Assembly: GCA_043747875.1 (NCBI GenBank)
Contig: JAYTOI010000134.1
Location: forward strand, 32,785-96,784
Direction: 5' to 3'
Source: CADEED01 sp043747875
GTDB taxonomy: Bacteria > Pseudomonadota > Gammaproteobacteria > Steroidobacterales > Steroidobacteraceae
DNA length: 64,000 bases
Part shown: positions 48,618 to 57,453 of the stretch, one piece after another
Layout of the letters: each line of letters begins with the position of its first letter
How positions within the stretch are numbered: position 1 is the stretch's first letter
Program-made: the position numbers and the translations under genes
The notes under the pieces: generated by a model
Databases searched by the model: none
What the model was told of the DNA's origin: nothing
Seen by the model: only the letters and a program-made list of their open reading frames with translations

Positions 48618-50327
48618 CTAGTTAGTAAGCCTGCCGCGCACGAACGCGAGCGCGTCGGCGAGGGGGAATTCTTCGGCAGCTTCCGCGCGCCGATGCCGAT
48701 ATTCGAGCTTGCCCGCCGCGAGACCACGGTCGCCCACGACCACGCGATGCGGAATGCCGATGAGCTCCGAATCCGCGAACTTGACGCCCGGCCGCTCGTC
48801 GCGATCGTCGAGCAGCGTGTCGATGCCGGCGGCCAGGAGCTCGTTGTAGAGGCGTTCTGCGGTTTCACGGACGGCGGGGGATTTGGGCGCGTTGATGGGT
48901 ACCACGACCACCTGGAAGGGCGCGATGGCGTCCGGCCAGATGATGCCGCGGGCATCATGGTTCTGCTCGATGGCCGCGGCTACGACGCGTGTCACACCGA
49001 TGCCGTAGCAGCCCATGTAAAGCGTGACGGCCTTGCCGGACTCGTCGAGCACCGTGCAGCCCATGGATTCGCTGTATTTCCGGCCGAGCTGGAAGACGTG
49101 GCCCACCTCGATGCCGCGCGCGATCTTCAGCGTTCCCTGACCTGAAGGGCTGGGGTCCCCCTCGATCACGTTGCGCAGATCGGCAGGGGTGGGGACCTCG
49201 AGGTCACGGCCCCAGTTCACGCCGGTGAAGTGCGCGTCCCTCTTGTTGGCGCCACACACGAAGTCCGCGAGCGCCAGCACCGAGTGATCGGCGTAGATTT
49301 TCCCCTTGAATCCAACGGGTCCGAGGAAGCCCGGCTCTGCGCCCGTGGCCTTCACGATGGTGTCGTTCGAGGCCATGCGCAGCGGCGTGGACACGCCCGG
49401 GAGCTTCTGCGCCTTGACGGCGTTGAGCTCGTGATCGCCGCGCACCAGCAGCGCGACGGGGGTGCCGTCCGTGCCATCGACCAGCAGCGTCTTGACCAGC
49501 TTGTCGGCGGGTAGTTTGAGCAGCGCGCCCAAGTCCGCGATGGTCTTCGCGTTGGGCGTGGCGACTTCCTGCAGGGCAGCGCCGGGCGCGGGCCGCGGCG
49601 TGCGCGGCGGCAGAGCGACGGCCATCTCGAGGTTCGCGGCGTAATGATCGCCGTCGGAGAACGCGATGGCGTCTTCGCCCGAATCCGCGAGCACGTGGAA
49701 TTCTTCGGAGCCGCTGCCGCCGATGGCGCCGGGGTCGGCGACCACGGAACGGAATTTGAGCTGCAGCCGCGTGAAGATGGCCGTGTACGCGCGATGCATC
49801 GCGTCATATCCCTCTTGCAGGCCTTTTTGATCGAGGTGGAACGAGTACGCGTCCTTCATGAGGAATTCGCGCGCGCGCATCACGCCGAAGCGCGGGCGGC
49901 GCTCGTCGCGGAATTTCATCTGGATCTGATAGAAATTCGCGGGCAGCTGCCGGTAGCTCTTGAGTTCGTTGCGCGCGATGTCGGTTATGACCTCCTCGTG
50001 TGTCGGGCCCTGGCAAAAGTCGCGCTCGTGACGGTCCTTGAAGCGCAGCAGCTCGGGGCCGAATTGTTCCCAGCGACCCGACTCCTTCCACAGCTCGGCA
50101 GGTATGGCGCCCGGCATCAGCAGCTCGAGCGCACCGGCGCGGTTCATTTCCTCGCGCACGATGGTCTCCACCTTGCGCATGGCACGCAGGCCGAGGGGCA
50201 TCCAGGTGTACAGGCCGGCGGCCAGTTTGCGAATGAGGCCCGCGCGCAGCATGAGCTTGTGGCTCACGACTTCGGCATCGGCGGGGGTTTCTTTGGCCGT
50301 GTTGACCGGGTATTGGGACCAGCGCAT
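48618..50327 (-). CDS. proS: prolyl-tRNA synthetase
   Basis: This 569-residue class-II synthetase is of the bacterial type with an inserted editing domain. Motif 2 is RDERRPRFGVMRAREFLMKD, preceded by CQGPTHEEVITDIA. The YbaK-like INS domain (about 225-400; LLVDGTDGTPVALLVRGDHE) deacylates Ala-tRNA-Pro. Motif 3 and the anticodon-binding domain follow. ATG 50327 (MRWSQYPVNTAKETPADAE) is the normal start. Confidence 0.97.
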   Translation of the reverse strand: MRWSQYPVNTAKETPADAEVVSHKLMLRAGLIRKLAAGLYTWMPLGLRAMRKVETIVREEMNRAGALELLMPGAIPAELWKESGRWEQFGPELLRFKDRHERDFCQGPTHEEVITDIARNELKSYRQLPANFYQIQMKFRDERRPRFGVMRAREFLMKDAYSFHLDQKGLQEGYDAMHRAYTAIFTRLQLKFRSVVADPGAIGGSGSEEFHVLADSGEDAIAFSDGDHYAANLEMAVALPPRTPRPAPGAALQEVATPNAKTIADLGALLKLPADKLVKTLLVDGTDGTPVALLVRGDHELNAVKAQKLPGVSTPLRMASNDTIVKATGAEPGFLGPVGFKGKIYADHSVLALADFVCGANKRDAHFTGVNWGRDLEVPTPADLRNVIEGDPSPSGQGTLKIARGIEVGHVFQLGRKYSESMGCTVLDESGKAVTLYMGCYGIGVTRVVAAAIEQNHDARGIIWPDAIAPFQVVVVPINAPKSPAVRETAERLYNELLAAGIDTLLDDRDERPGVKFADSELIGIPHRVVVGDRGLAAGKLEYRHRRAEAAEEFPLADALAFVRGRLTN

Positions 50328-50364
50328 AGAGCCGCGAGAGTGTATCAGGTCGGCTGATTCGCCT

Positions 50365-51153
50365 ATGATTCCGGGCGTGACTCCCGAGCCTTCGAATAGC
50401 GAAAATCCACCGAGCCGGGGAATCTATCTCCTGCCGAACCTGTTTACGACCGGATGTCTGTTTTCCGGTTTCTATTCGATCGTCGCCGCGATCGACACCA
50501 ATTTCTCCGTCGCGGGTGGCGCGATCTTCATCGCGATGCTGTTCGACGGCCTCGATGGCCGCGTCGCGCGCTGGACGCGCACCGAGAGCTCGTTCGGCAA
50601 GGAGTTCGACAGCCTGGCGGACATGGTGGCGTTCGGCATCGCGCCCGCCGTGCTCGTGTACCAGTGGGGCGTCATCCGCATCGCGGAGTACGGCCATGCC
50701 TGGCGGCAGTCCGGCTGGATCATCGCGTTCTTCTTTGCGCTGTGCGCCGCCCTGCGGCTGGCCCGCTTCAACACCATTTCCAGCGGCGACAAGCGTTACT
50801 TCCAGGGGCTGCCGAGTCCGTCGGCGGCCGCGACGGTGGGGGCGTTCGTGTGGTTCTTCGCCAAGTGGCGAGAGCCGGGCTTGCCTGGCCTGGTGCTGGC
50901 GTTCGCGGTCACCGGCTACGCGGCGGCGCTCATGGTGTCCTCGTTCAGCTACCTGTCGCTCAAGCAGATCGAGGTCACGCGGCGCGTGAAGTATTCATAC
51001 CTCGGCTTCGTGATCCTGCCGATGCTGCTGCTGATCCACTGGGATCCGCCGACGATGCTGTTCGCCATGTTCATCTCCTACGCGACCTACGGCCCGGTGC
51101 AGTGGTTAGGCCGCAGGCTGTTGCGCCGGCCGCGCAGCGCGGGAGTCGGGTGA
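50365..51153 (+). CDS. pssA: CDP-diacylglycerol-serine O-phosphatidyltransferase
   Basis: This 262-residue integral membrane enzyme makes phosphatidylserine. The CDP-alcohol motif is DGLDGRVARWTRTESSFGKE followed by FDSLADM. PssA-type features are the N-terminal GIYLLPNLFTTGCLFSGFYS and RLARFNT. About eight hydrophobic helices are visible. The start is ATG 50365, with GTG 50377 as an alternative. It is followed 2 nt later by the uracil-DNA glycosylase gene. Confidence 0.92.
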   Translation: MIPGVTPEPSNSENPPSRGIYLLPNLFTTGCLFSGFYSIVAAIDTNFSVAGGAIFIAMLFDGLDGRVARWTRTESSFGKEFDSLADMVAFGIAPAVLVYQWGVIRIAEYGHAWRQSGWIIAFFFALCAALRLARFNTISSGDKRYFQGLPSPSAAATVGAFVWFFAKWREPGLPGLVLAFAVTGYAAALMVSSFSYLSLKQIEVTRRVKYSYLGFVILPMLLLIHWDPPTMLFAMFISYATYGPVQWLGRRLLRRPRSAGVG

Positions 51154-51155
51154 CC

Positions 51156-51908
51156 ATGCAGCCGGGCCCGCGGCGCAACGCCTATCTAGACGCCCTCGGT
51201 ATCGACCGTTGGGCGCACCGCAGCACGCCGGCCGCGGTCCTCATGCCGGAACCTGCGCCCGCGCGGCCGCAGTCCCGGGAACAAGTCCGGCTCGAACCGG
51301 GCATCGTCGTGCGTGCGCCGCCGCCCGCCACCGACTGGAGCACCTTGCGCGAAAACGTCGCCGGCTGCGTCGCTTGCGATCTGTGCAAGACGCGCACGCA
51401 GACCGTGTTCGGCGTGGGCAACACGCGAGCGGAGTGGATGGTGATCGGCGAGGCGCCGGGCGCCGACGAGGACCGCAAGGGCGAGCCTTTCGTCGGGCGC
51501 GCGGGGCAGTTGCTCAACGCCATGCTGCTGGGCATCGGCCTGCCGCGCGAGACCGTGTTCATCGCCAACATCCTCAAATGCCGACCGCCCGGCAACCGCG
51601 ACCCGAAACCCGAAGAGGTTTCGAAGTGTCTGCCGTTCCTCTCGCAGCAGATCGCGCTGCTGAAGCCGAAGATCCTGCTGGCCGTGGGACGCATCGCCGC
51701 GCAAAATCTGCTGGCCACCGACGTGCCGCTGGCGCGCCTGCGCGGCAAGCTGCATCACTTCGGCGACGCCCGTACGCCGCTGGTGATCACCTACCACCCG
51801 GCCTATCTACTGCGCACGCCGGCCGACAAGCGCAAGGCCTGGGAAGACCTCAAATTTGCCCGCGCCACTCATGCGCGCATCGCGGGCGACGCGCCGGCGG
51901 GCTCCTAG
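51156..51908 (+). CDS. uracil-DNA glycosylase, family 4 (iron-sulphur)
   Basis: This is a 250-residue protein that excises uracil from DNA. After a Pro/Ala-rich N-terminal extension (about 1-65), the 4Fe-4S Cys pair lies in CVACDLCKTR, the catalytic loop in GEAPGADEDRKGEPFVGRAG, two further Cys in LKCRPP and SKCLPF, and the DNA-intercalation motif in ITYHPAYLLR. Family-4 enzymes use this cluster for structure. The next gene, rimI, begins directly after its stop, and the rimI-UDG pairing is common in proteobacteria. Confidence 0.94.
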   Translation: MQPGPRRNAYLDALGIDRWAHRSTPAAVLMPEPAPARPQSREQVRLEPGIVVRAPPPATDWSTLRENVAGCVACDLCKTRTQTVFGVGNTRAEWMVIGEAPGADEDRKGEPFVGRAGQLLNAMLLGIGLPRETVFIANILKCRPPGNRDPKPEEVSKCLPFLSQQIALLKPKILLAVGRIAAQNLLATDVPLARLRGKLHHFGDARTPLVITYHPAYLLRTPADKRKAWEDLKFARATHARIAGDAPAGS

Positions 51909-52403
51909 ATGGCCGCGGCGCGGGAAGACATGCGCGAAACGCCCGAGGTGCACATCCGGCCGATGATGGATGCGGACCTGACGGACGTCGCCGCCATCGA
52001 GCGCGGCAGCTACGCGTTTCCGTGGAGCGAAAATATCTTCCGCGACTGCTTGCGCGTGGGGTACATCTGCCGCGCGTTGGATATGGCCAGCCAGATCATC
52101 GGCTATGGCGTCATGAGTCTCGGCGCCGGCGAGGCGCACATTCTCAACGTCTGCGTGCGTTCCGAGTTCCGCACCGTCGGTCTCGGCCGCCGGCTGCTCG
52201 AGCATCTGCTCGAACGCGCGGCGGCGGCCGGTGTGTCGGAAGCATTTCTCGAGGTGCGGCCGAGCAATCTCGCCGCCATCCGGCTCTATCAACATCTCGG
52301 CTTCGAACAAATAGGCATTCGCCGCGGGTATTATCAGGCCCCCGACGGACGCGAAGACGCCATCGTGCTGAAGCTCCTGCTTCGGCAGTCCGCCAACCAG
52401 TAA
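51909..52403 (+). CDS. rimI: ribosomal-protein-alanine N-acetyltransferase
   Basis: This is a 164-residue GNAT enzyme that acetylates the N-terminal Ala of ribosomal protein S18. Motifs include AIERGSYAFPWSENIFRDCL, HILNVCVRSEFRTVGLGRRL and RPSNLAAIRLYQHLGFEQIG. The stop and last residues (LRQSANQ) lie inside a 65-bp repeat that recurs at 57230, so the C-terminus was probably replaced or extended when that repeat arrived. The catalytic core is intact. Confidence 0.93.
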   Translation: MAAAREDMRETPEVHIRPMMDADLTDVAAIERGSYAFPWSENIFRDCLRVGYICRALDMASQIIGYGVMSLGAGEAHILNVCVRSEFRTVGLGRRLLEHLLERAAAAGVSEAFLEVRPSNLAAIRLYQHLGFEQIGIRRGYYQAPDGREDAIVLKLLLRQSANQ

Positions 52404-52446
52404 GAGAATTCCATGAATTGGGCCGTTCGCGAGACGGCGCGGCGGC
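52382..52446. repeat. 65-bp repeat L, copy 1 (at the rimI 3' end)
   Basis: The sequence starting TCGGCAGTCCGCCAACCAG and ending GAGACGGCGCGGCGGC is repeated at 57230-57294 with only about four mismatches. Copy 2 lies just upstream of an IS91-type transposase N-terminal fragment, so this may be the left end of that element. Alternatively it is the rimI tail, duplicated by the element. The rest of the gap to 52635 shows no gene. Confidence 0.8.
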
Positions 52447-52635
52447 CTTGGCTAACAAGGGAGACTTTCACTTATCAGGCGGCCTCGTGTAGTCGCTGCT
52501 GATTGATGGTTTTCCGATGCGCTCGGGCAGCAGCGATTCGCCGCGCGTGCTCGTCCAATACACGTCGCACGAGAACGCCGCTTCGCGAACTGCTTTGCAG
52601 ATTGCCAACGTCACCCTTGCTAGGGTCAACCTACC

Positions 52636-53217
52636 GTGAAGTATCACCTGCTGTTCGCCCTCGCCCTGGCGGCTCCCTGCCGTGCGGCATTGGCCTGCCC
52701 GCCCGTCGAGGATCGCTGGCTGCAGATTGCCATCGACGTCCGCGAAGGCCGCGTGGACCGGCTCGACTGCCTGATAGAGGCCGCGATCCTGAACACGCAC
52801 GACCCGAAGGATGGCATGGAGAGCCGGGCTCTCCATCTCGCTGCCAGATACAACCGCCCACGGGTCGTGCAATACCTGATCCATCGGGGCGCGGATCTCG
52901 AGGTGCGCGACGCCACGGATCGAACCGCCCTGCAGCTCTCCGTGAGCGGCAAGAAGTCTGAAGATGCCGCGGCCGTGCTGATCCAGGCTGGCGCCAACAT
53001 CGAAGCCGAGGATGGCGAGGCGCGAACGCCGCTCTACTGGGCGGTGGTACACCAGAATGTCACGTTGACCCGTCTGCTGCTCGAGCGGCGCGCGAATCGC
53101 CAGAAGCAGGTGGGGACGATGGTCAACGGCGAGTACGGTCAGGCGACGATCGAAGAGGTGGCGCTGCGCTCGCAGAGCCGCGAGATCCGCCAGGTGTTTG
53201 CAGCTCAAAATCAGTGA
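52636..53217 (+). CDS. secreted ankyrin-repeat protein
   Basis: This 193-residue protein starts at GTG 52636. A signal peptide ends near ALACPP. About three ankyrin repeats follow (SRALHLAARYNRPRVVQYLI, TALQLSVSGKKSEDAAAVLI, TPLYWAVVHQNVTLTRLLL). Such proteins mediate protein contacts, here probably in the periplasm. The partner is unknown. It is 11 nt upstream of the DUF4124 gene and likely co-transcribed. Confidence 0.82.
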   Translation: MKYHLLFALALAAPCRAALACPPVEDRWLQIAIDVREGRVDRLDCLIEAAILNTHDPKDGMESRALHLAARYNRPRVVQYLIHRGADLEVRDATDRTALQLSVSGKKSEDAAAVLIQAGANIEAEDGEARTPLYWAVVHQNVTLTRLLLERRANRQKQVGTMVNGEYGQATIEEVALRSQSREIRQVFAAQNQ

Positions 53218-53228
53218 GGTCGATCGAA

Positions 53229-53771
53229 ATGAAGTGGATGTTCGGGTTGTTTGCCGTACTGGCGCTGGGCGCTGCCGCGCGTGCGGAAATCTACAAGTGG
53301 GTGGACAAGGACGGCAACGTCCACTACTCCGACCAACCACCTCCGACGCAGAAGGTCAAAGAGATCTCCCGCATCACGCCGGACAAGGTCGACAGCGACG
53401 CGCAGCTCGCCGCGGCCGAAAATCAGAAGGCGCTGGCCGAGCGCGTCGCCCAACCTGTAAGCCAAGACGCATCCGCAGCCACCGACGTCCCTTCTTCCGG
53501 CAATGCCGGATCCCTCGATTGCGGCAAGGCGATCTCGAATGCGAAGGATTGGCTGGACCGCATGCGGGACGTGGGCCGAGTCAATGTGAAGGGCGGGCAC
53601 CTCGCCGAGGCCGAGTACAACAAGGCATTGGTGGAGATCGAGAAGCTTCGCCGCCGGCTATCCGATTCGGAATGCAGGTCGTCCTCGGGGAAGGTGCGGA
53701 AGTTCTACGAGTGCAGTTCGAACATCAACAATCACGTCGCGAAGTGCGCGAGCGAGAACGACTACGAGTAG
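53229..53771 (+). CDS. DUF4124 domain-containing secreted protein
   Basis: This 180-residue protein starts at ATG 53229 with GAGG upstream. The signal peptide ends near AARA, followed at once by a DUF4124 domain (EIYKWVDKDGNVHYSDQPP), a small beta-hairpin module common in gammaproteobacterial periplasmic proteins. The C-terminal half is helical with four Cys. Function is unknown. It converges on the guaA fragment, with stops 10 nt apart. Confidence 0.85.
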   Translation: MKWMFGLFAVLALGAAARAEIYKWVDKDGNVHYSDQPPPTQKVKEISRITPDKVDSDAQLAAAENQKALAERVAQPVSQDASAATDVPSSGNAGSLDCGKAISNAKDWLDRMRDVGRVNVKGGHLAEAEYNKALVEIEKLRRRLSDSECRSSSGKVRKFYECSSNINNHVAKCASENDYE

Positions 53772-53781
53772 TTGCTCGCGC

Positions 53782-53985
53782 TCACTCCCACTCGATCGTC
53801 GCCGGCGGCTTGCCGCTGATGTGGTACACCACGCGCGAGATGCCCTTCACCTCGTTGACGATGCGGCGTGAGCACACGTCGAGGAAGTCGTACGGCAGCC
53901 GCGCCCAGTGCGCGGTCATGAAGTCGATGGTCTCGACGGCGCGCCGCAGGACTTGATGGCGCGGCAGCAGTCTGCGCGCTGCCAT
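53782..53985 (-). pseudogene. guaA: 3' fragment of guaA (GMP synthase)
   Basis: About 60 codons at the minus-strand end encode the conserved C-terminus of GMP synthase (AVETIDFMTAHWARLPYDFL, then GISRVVYHISGKPPATIEWE and stop). Upstream, homology ends at about 53960-53985, where IS91-type sequence begins. The ATPase and glutaminase domains are absent, so this piece cannot work. A complete guaA must exist elsewhere unless the strain is a guanine auxotroph. Changes such as DVCSRR at a usually conserved GRVSNR-like site suggest it is drifting. Confidence 0.85.
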
Positions 53986-54283
53986 CACGCCGGCGCAGAG
54001 CGGCAAGGGCAGGAAGTACGCCGCAGAGGGCGAGGAGCAACCCGCCGTTGCCCGCCATGCAGCGATGACTTGGGCGCAACGCCTGAAGCGGGTGTTCGGC
54101 ATAGAGATTGACCGCTGCGCCCGATGCCAGGGAACACTCAAGGTGCTGGCCAGCATCGAAGATCCGGCGGTCATCGCCCGGATACTGACGCATCTGGATC
54201 GCACATCCACAGCAACGCAGCCGCAGTTGGCGCCGCAAGCAGCACGCGCACCACCATCACTGCGGCAGTCGGCGCTGCAGTGA
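53986..54283 (+). mobile_element. IS91-family transposase, C-terminal fragment (copy 1)
   Basis: The plus frame reads through a Gly/Lys-rich stretch into TWAQRLKRVFGIEIDRCARC and KVLASIEDPAVIARILTHLD, the standard C-terminal end of IS91/IS801-type rolling-circle transposases, with a CARCQG zinc-knuckle. The catalytic tyrosine region is missing. It abuts the guaA fragment. A second copy lies at 63754 and is nearly identical over about 245 bp. Confidence 0.85.
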
Positions 54284-54386
54284 GACTAGATAGGACGTCG
54301 AAAATCATCTCGAGAGAAGAACCTGTGTGGGATTGCCGGCAGCGGGGTGGTAAGCGTTGCGGCTGCTGATCGGCACTGCGGCATGG

Positions 54387-54535
54387 AGGGGGAGAATGAT
54401 GGGTGGCATGCGGTAGTCGAGCACGACGGATTGGCTGATCAGCGGTTCGGGGCTGCCCGCGCAGCAGGTTCGCTCCAGGCTCCTGCCCGCAAGGCAAGTC
54501 CGCAGCGGCAATCAGGGGCGTTTGAAAGTACTATC
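54387..54535. repeat. 149-bp repeat R, copy 1
   Basis: Starts AGGGGGAGAATGATGG, contains TGGCATGCGGTAGTCGAGCA and ends GAAAGTACTATC. Copies at 59263-59411 and 61182-61315 differ by a handful of bases. No protein in it is recognised. All copies lie beside transposase or broken-gene fragments. The shared 3' end and variable 5' end fit one end of a rolling-circle element. Confidence 0.85.
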
Positions 54536-54651
54536 CGCTTGATCGTCTCTCTTGCTCACAAATCTGCCGACCCCGCGTCGTCTGTTTTGTCTTGCATCAC
54601 CGCTCGCATTTGGCGAACAAGGCAAGATGCTGTCGAACGATCTTCGTCTCT

Positions 54652-55377
54652 TTAGTCAATTAATTGCGAAAGCGTCATACCTTCAAACTCCGGAGCAACG
54701 AAGTCCTTATAGCGATTCAACAGGTCAATACGTGCGAGGTATTCAGCGCGCGCCACGCGCTCAACACGAGTTACTGTTCCGTTGACGCCAGCTTCGGTGA
54801 CTTCCTCAAGTTGATCTTCGACAATCTCACTTCGAGTCTGCCCCACGAGCACACCAAACACTTGGTGAAAGTCGCCGCGAGCAACGATGGCTGGCGATCC
54901 ACTCATTCCCGCGGGCAGTGCGAAGTTGGCCATTACCGATTTCTTGACGCCTTGGGCCACATAGCCGCGAGCCGCACGGTAAATGAACTGGGTGCTGCCC
55001 GCGGCGTCCGTTTCCATGAGGAAGTCCGGAATGCTTATGGTCTGCAACTCTTCGCCTAGGTCCACCTCGCGAAAGGCCACTTCGAACGACGGAGAAAGGG
55101 TCTGAACGCGCATGGCCGCAATATCACTGTTGGGTAACTCTACGGACCAATTGGTCTCGTGGGCGAGCAGCGGTTGACCATCTCCATTGTAAAGAGCAGC
55201 GGTCGGCCGTGAACCATCCGTAGCGGGCGCAATGACGTGCCCTGCCGTAAAGGCAAGGCCAAAGGTGCTAACAAAGAAGCCAGACCCCAGAAAACGCTCT
55301 CTACTGAACTTTCCATCAACATCCCGTCCGGCGATCAAGGGAAAGATCAGGCGTCCGCTTCTTGCTCTGATTCCCAT
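54652..55377 (-). CDS. trypsin-like serine protease
   Basis: This 241-residue protein starts at ATG 55377 with no signal peptide. The chymotrypsin-fold triad is visible: His in LAFTAGHVIAPA, Asp in ELPNSDIAAMRV and Ser in LPAGMSGSPAIVARG. It resembles stand-alone Trypsin_2 proteins often found in defence or stress loci. The DNA is visibly less GC-rich than the housekeeping part and has more A/T third positions, suggesting transfer. No partner gene is adjacent, so no system can be named. Confidence 0.82.
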   Translation of the reverse strand: MGIRARSGRLIFPLIAGRDVDGKFSRERFLGSGFFVSTFGLAFTAGHVIAPATDGSRPTAALYNGDGQPLLAHETNWSVELPNSDIAAMRVQTLSPSFEVAFREVDLGEELQTISIPDFLMETDAAGSTQFIYRAARGYVAQGVKKSVMANFALPAGMSGSPAIVARGDFHQVFGVLVGQTRSEIVEDQLEEVTEAGVNGTVTRVERVARAEYLARIDLLNRYKDFVAPEFEGMTLSQLID

Positions 55378-55942
55378 GCCGGAATTACAAAGGCCAAGCG
55401 CACATAGGTTCGCTAGATCTCAGAATCTCGCTCAATGCTTCGCAAAATGCGACTCGCACCTGCGCCGAGATCCGGTAGTAGGTAGATTCCAGGCTCCATT
55501 AAGTTCACGCCGCGCATCACGAGCGAGGACTATCTAGAGTCGGTCAGTCCGGGAAGTGGTGGTGAGCGGCGACCGCGCCTGGCTGCTCAATTTCACTCAC
55601 CCGGGTCGAATGGGCGGATACGCGGCCGATTGCGCGGAGTCGCGCCGCAGCTCCCTCCAGGTCGTGGAGCTGCGCGAGTAAGGAGGGCGTGCTGAGCGCC
55701 GACCGGGACACGCCCGCGCGCGTTGCACTGCGGGCGCAGTGAGCCGAAACGCGGAGCACCGCGAAGTGACAATCCGGATGGCCCGGCCGATCTAGATCTG
55801 CACCCGGTGGACTTTTGCCGCAGCGCAGCCCACGAGTCGCGTGAGGCCGATGTTCCCTCTATGCACGTTCCCGCATAGACCTCGGTGGCGCCTGTCCTAG
55901 AATGAGCCACAAGGGAGTGCGAACTAAAATGGAGAAAACTGC
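55378..55942. other. 565-bp region without a convincing gene
   Basis: Short frames exist on both strands, but none has family resemblance, a good ribosome site or sensible codon use. The right end carries the leader of the next gene: GGAGAA about 9 nt before ATG 55943. CCTAGAAT near 55898 could be part of its promoter. Confidence 0.6.
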
Positions 55943-56893
55943 ATGTCGTTTTTCAAAACTTTATGTTTGAGCGCGAGTCTCGCGAGTCTCGCAAGTCCGT
56001 TGATGGCGGCGGATTCCTTCGATCGCGTGGGTGGCCACCATATCGCCGTGTGGCGGCCAGCGAATGGCACTTGGCATGTCTACAATAGAACGACCGGCGC
56101 CGTGAGATCGCAGCAGTGGGGCCAGGTAGGAGATGTTCCTGTACCCGCCGATTACGATGGCGATGGCACGACCGACTTTGCCGTGTGGCGCCCGTCGAAC
56201 GGCACTTGGTATGTGTTGAACAGCAAAACAGGCTCAACTTCATCCTGGCAATGGGGCCAACTGGGTGATGTACCTGCCCCGGGAATTTATCGCACTAACT
56301 ACACTGAGCTCGCGGTGTGGCGCCCATCGAATGGCACCTGGTATGTCTTGAATACCAGGGCAAACACCTACGTTGCGCACCGGTGGGGCATTTCGGGCGA
56401 TGTACCGGTTCCGGGCTCTTACGCTACCGGTGGCTCGTTTTTGCTCTTCCCGATTCCTGCGTATGGAATTTGGCGTCCGAGCGAAGCGAACTGGTACATC
56501 CACGATGTCTACGGCAACGCTGGCCGCGCACCTGTTCAGTGGGGCCAGCGAGGCGATATCCCCGTTCCGGCTGACTACAACGACGATGGCGTCACTGATT
56601 TTGCCATCTGGCGTCCGTCTACGGCGACTTGGTGGGTGCTCAAAAGCAACTTCTACACGGCACCCAACGGCGGCACCAGCTTTGCTCAGCAGTGGGGCCA
56701 AGCGGGCGACGTACCGATCGCCGCTGACTACGATGCTGATGGCAAAGCGGATTACACCGTGTGGCGACCTTCAAATGGAACTTGGTACATCATCCATAGC
56801 TCCACGCATACGTGGTTCGGCTGGCAGTGGGGATTGCAGGGTGATGTTCCCGTGCGTTACTACGTGGCGCCACCCCCGCAGGTCGTCAAGTAA
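55943..56893 (+). CDS. secreted propeller-like protein with WRPSNGTWYV repeats
   Basis: This 316-residue protein starts at ATG 55943. The signal peptide ends near PLMAAD (about 22). The mature chain is six repeats of about 45 residues, each with a WRPSNGTWYV-type strand, a short turn, QWGQ-GDVPVP and, in several, a calcium-like loop ADYDGDGTTDFAVW. The loop and period match FG-GAP/VCBS repeats that form integrin-like beta-propellers in extracellular bacterial proteins. No catalytic domain is attached. It is a likely surface or secreted binding protein, in DNA less GC-rich than the core. Confidence 0.85.
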   Translation: MSFFKTLCLSASLASLASPLMAADSFDRVGGHHIAVWRPANGTWHVYNRTTGAVRSQQWGQVGDVPVPADYDGDGTTDFAVWRPSNGTWYVLNSKTGSTSSWQWGQLGDVPAPGIYRTNYTELAVWRPSNGTWYVLNTRANTYVAHRWGISGDVPVPGSYATGGSFLLFPIPAYGIWRPSEANWYIHDVYGNAGRAPVQWGQRGDIPVPADYNDDGVTDFAIWRPSTATWWVLKSNFYTAPNGGTSFAQQWGQAGDVPIAADYDADGKADYTVWRPSNGTWYIIHSSTHTWFGWQWGLQGDVPVRYYVAPPPQVVK

Positions 56894-57229
56894 ATTTATG
56901 TTATTAGTTCAATCGGACGCCGGATCAGGCATGCGAGCCTAGCTATATGGCTCGTCACTGAGTTGGCGTTGGACGAGCGGGTGGGCCTCTTCCGCTCGTC
57001 GACTTCAGGCATGGAGATCTTGATTTCCTGATCAAGGCAGTGGATGGGGTGGTGCGCTGATTTCCACGCGCCGCTGAGGTACGGCGCCGACTAATTACCA
57101 GGGGCCGCTTCGAGCAGGTATGACCCAGCCACGGCCCGGCGACCAACTTTCGAGCGATCAAGTAGCGCTGGATAGTGGAGGGTTCCTTTTCAGTATCTTT
57201 CACCAAATCTAGAACCGACAACGGAGGGA
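56894..57229. other. 336-bp region without a clear gene
   Basis: On the minus strand around 57170-57225 a short stretch reads IPPLSVLDLVKDTE, reminiscent of the first residues of luciferase-like monooxygenases, but homology-like sequence does not continue. It may be another gene scrap. Nothing else is recognisable. Confidence 0.45.
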
Positions 57230-57294
57230 TCGGCAGTCCGCCAACCAGTAAGAGAGTTCCGTGAATTCGACCGTTCGCGAGACGGCGCGGCGGC
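57230..57294. repeat. 65-bp repeat L, copy 2
   Basis: Near-identical to 52382-52446 at the rimI end. Here it precedes the IS91-type transposase N-terminal fragment by about 160 bp, the position expected for the left terminus of such an element. Confidence 0.8.
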
Positions 57295-57453
57295 GCACGT
57301 TTGCCATCATTTCGCATCCGCCTCGGGTTGGGTTTCGAGGCGGTGTGGTGTTGACGCCGGCCATTTCTGTCAGAACGCATGCATTTACGTAAGCCAGATC
57401 CGGAATGCCGCCACGTAGCCTGCGCAGTCCCCGCCGGTTTTCGGGACCGCGCC

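Noticed and set aside
54652..55377. Anti-phage defence system around the trypsin-like protease
   Set aside because: No recognisable partner (nuclease, NTPase, TIR, kinase) is adjacent. A stand-alone protease is not enough to name a system.
55593..55910. Minus-strand frame of 105 codons
   Set aside because: Arg/Gly/Pro/Ser-rich with no recognisable domain, in a non-coding-looking gap.
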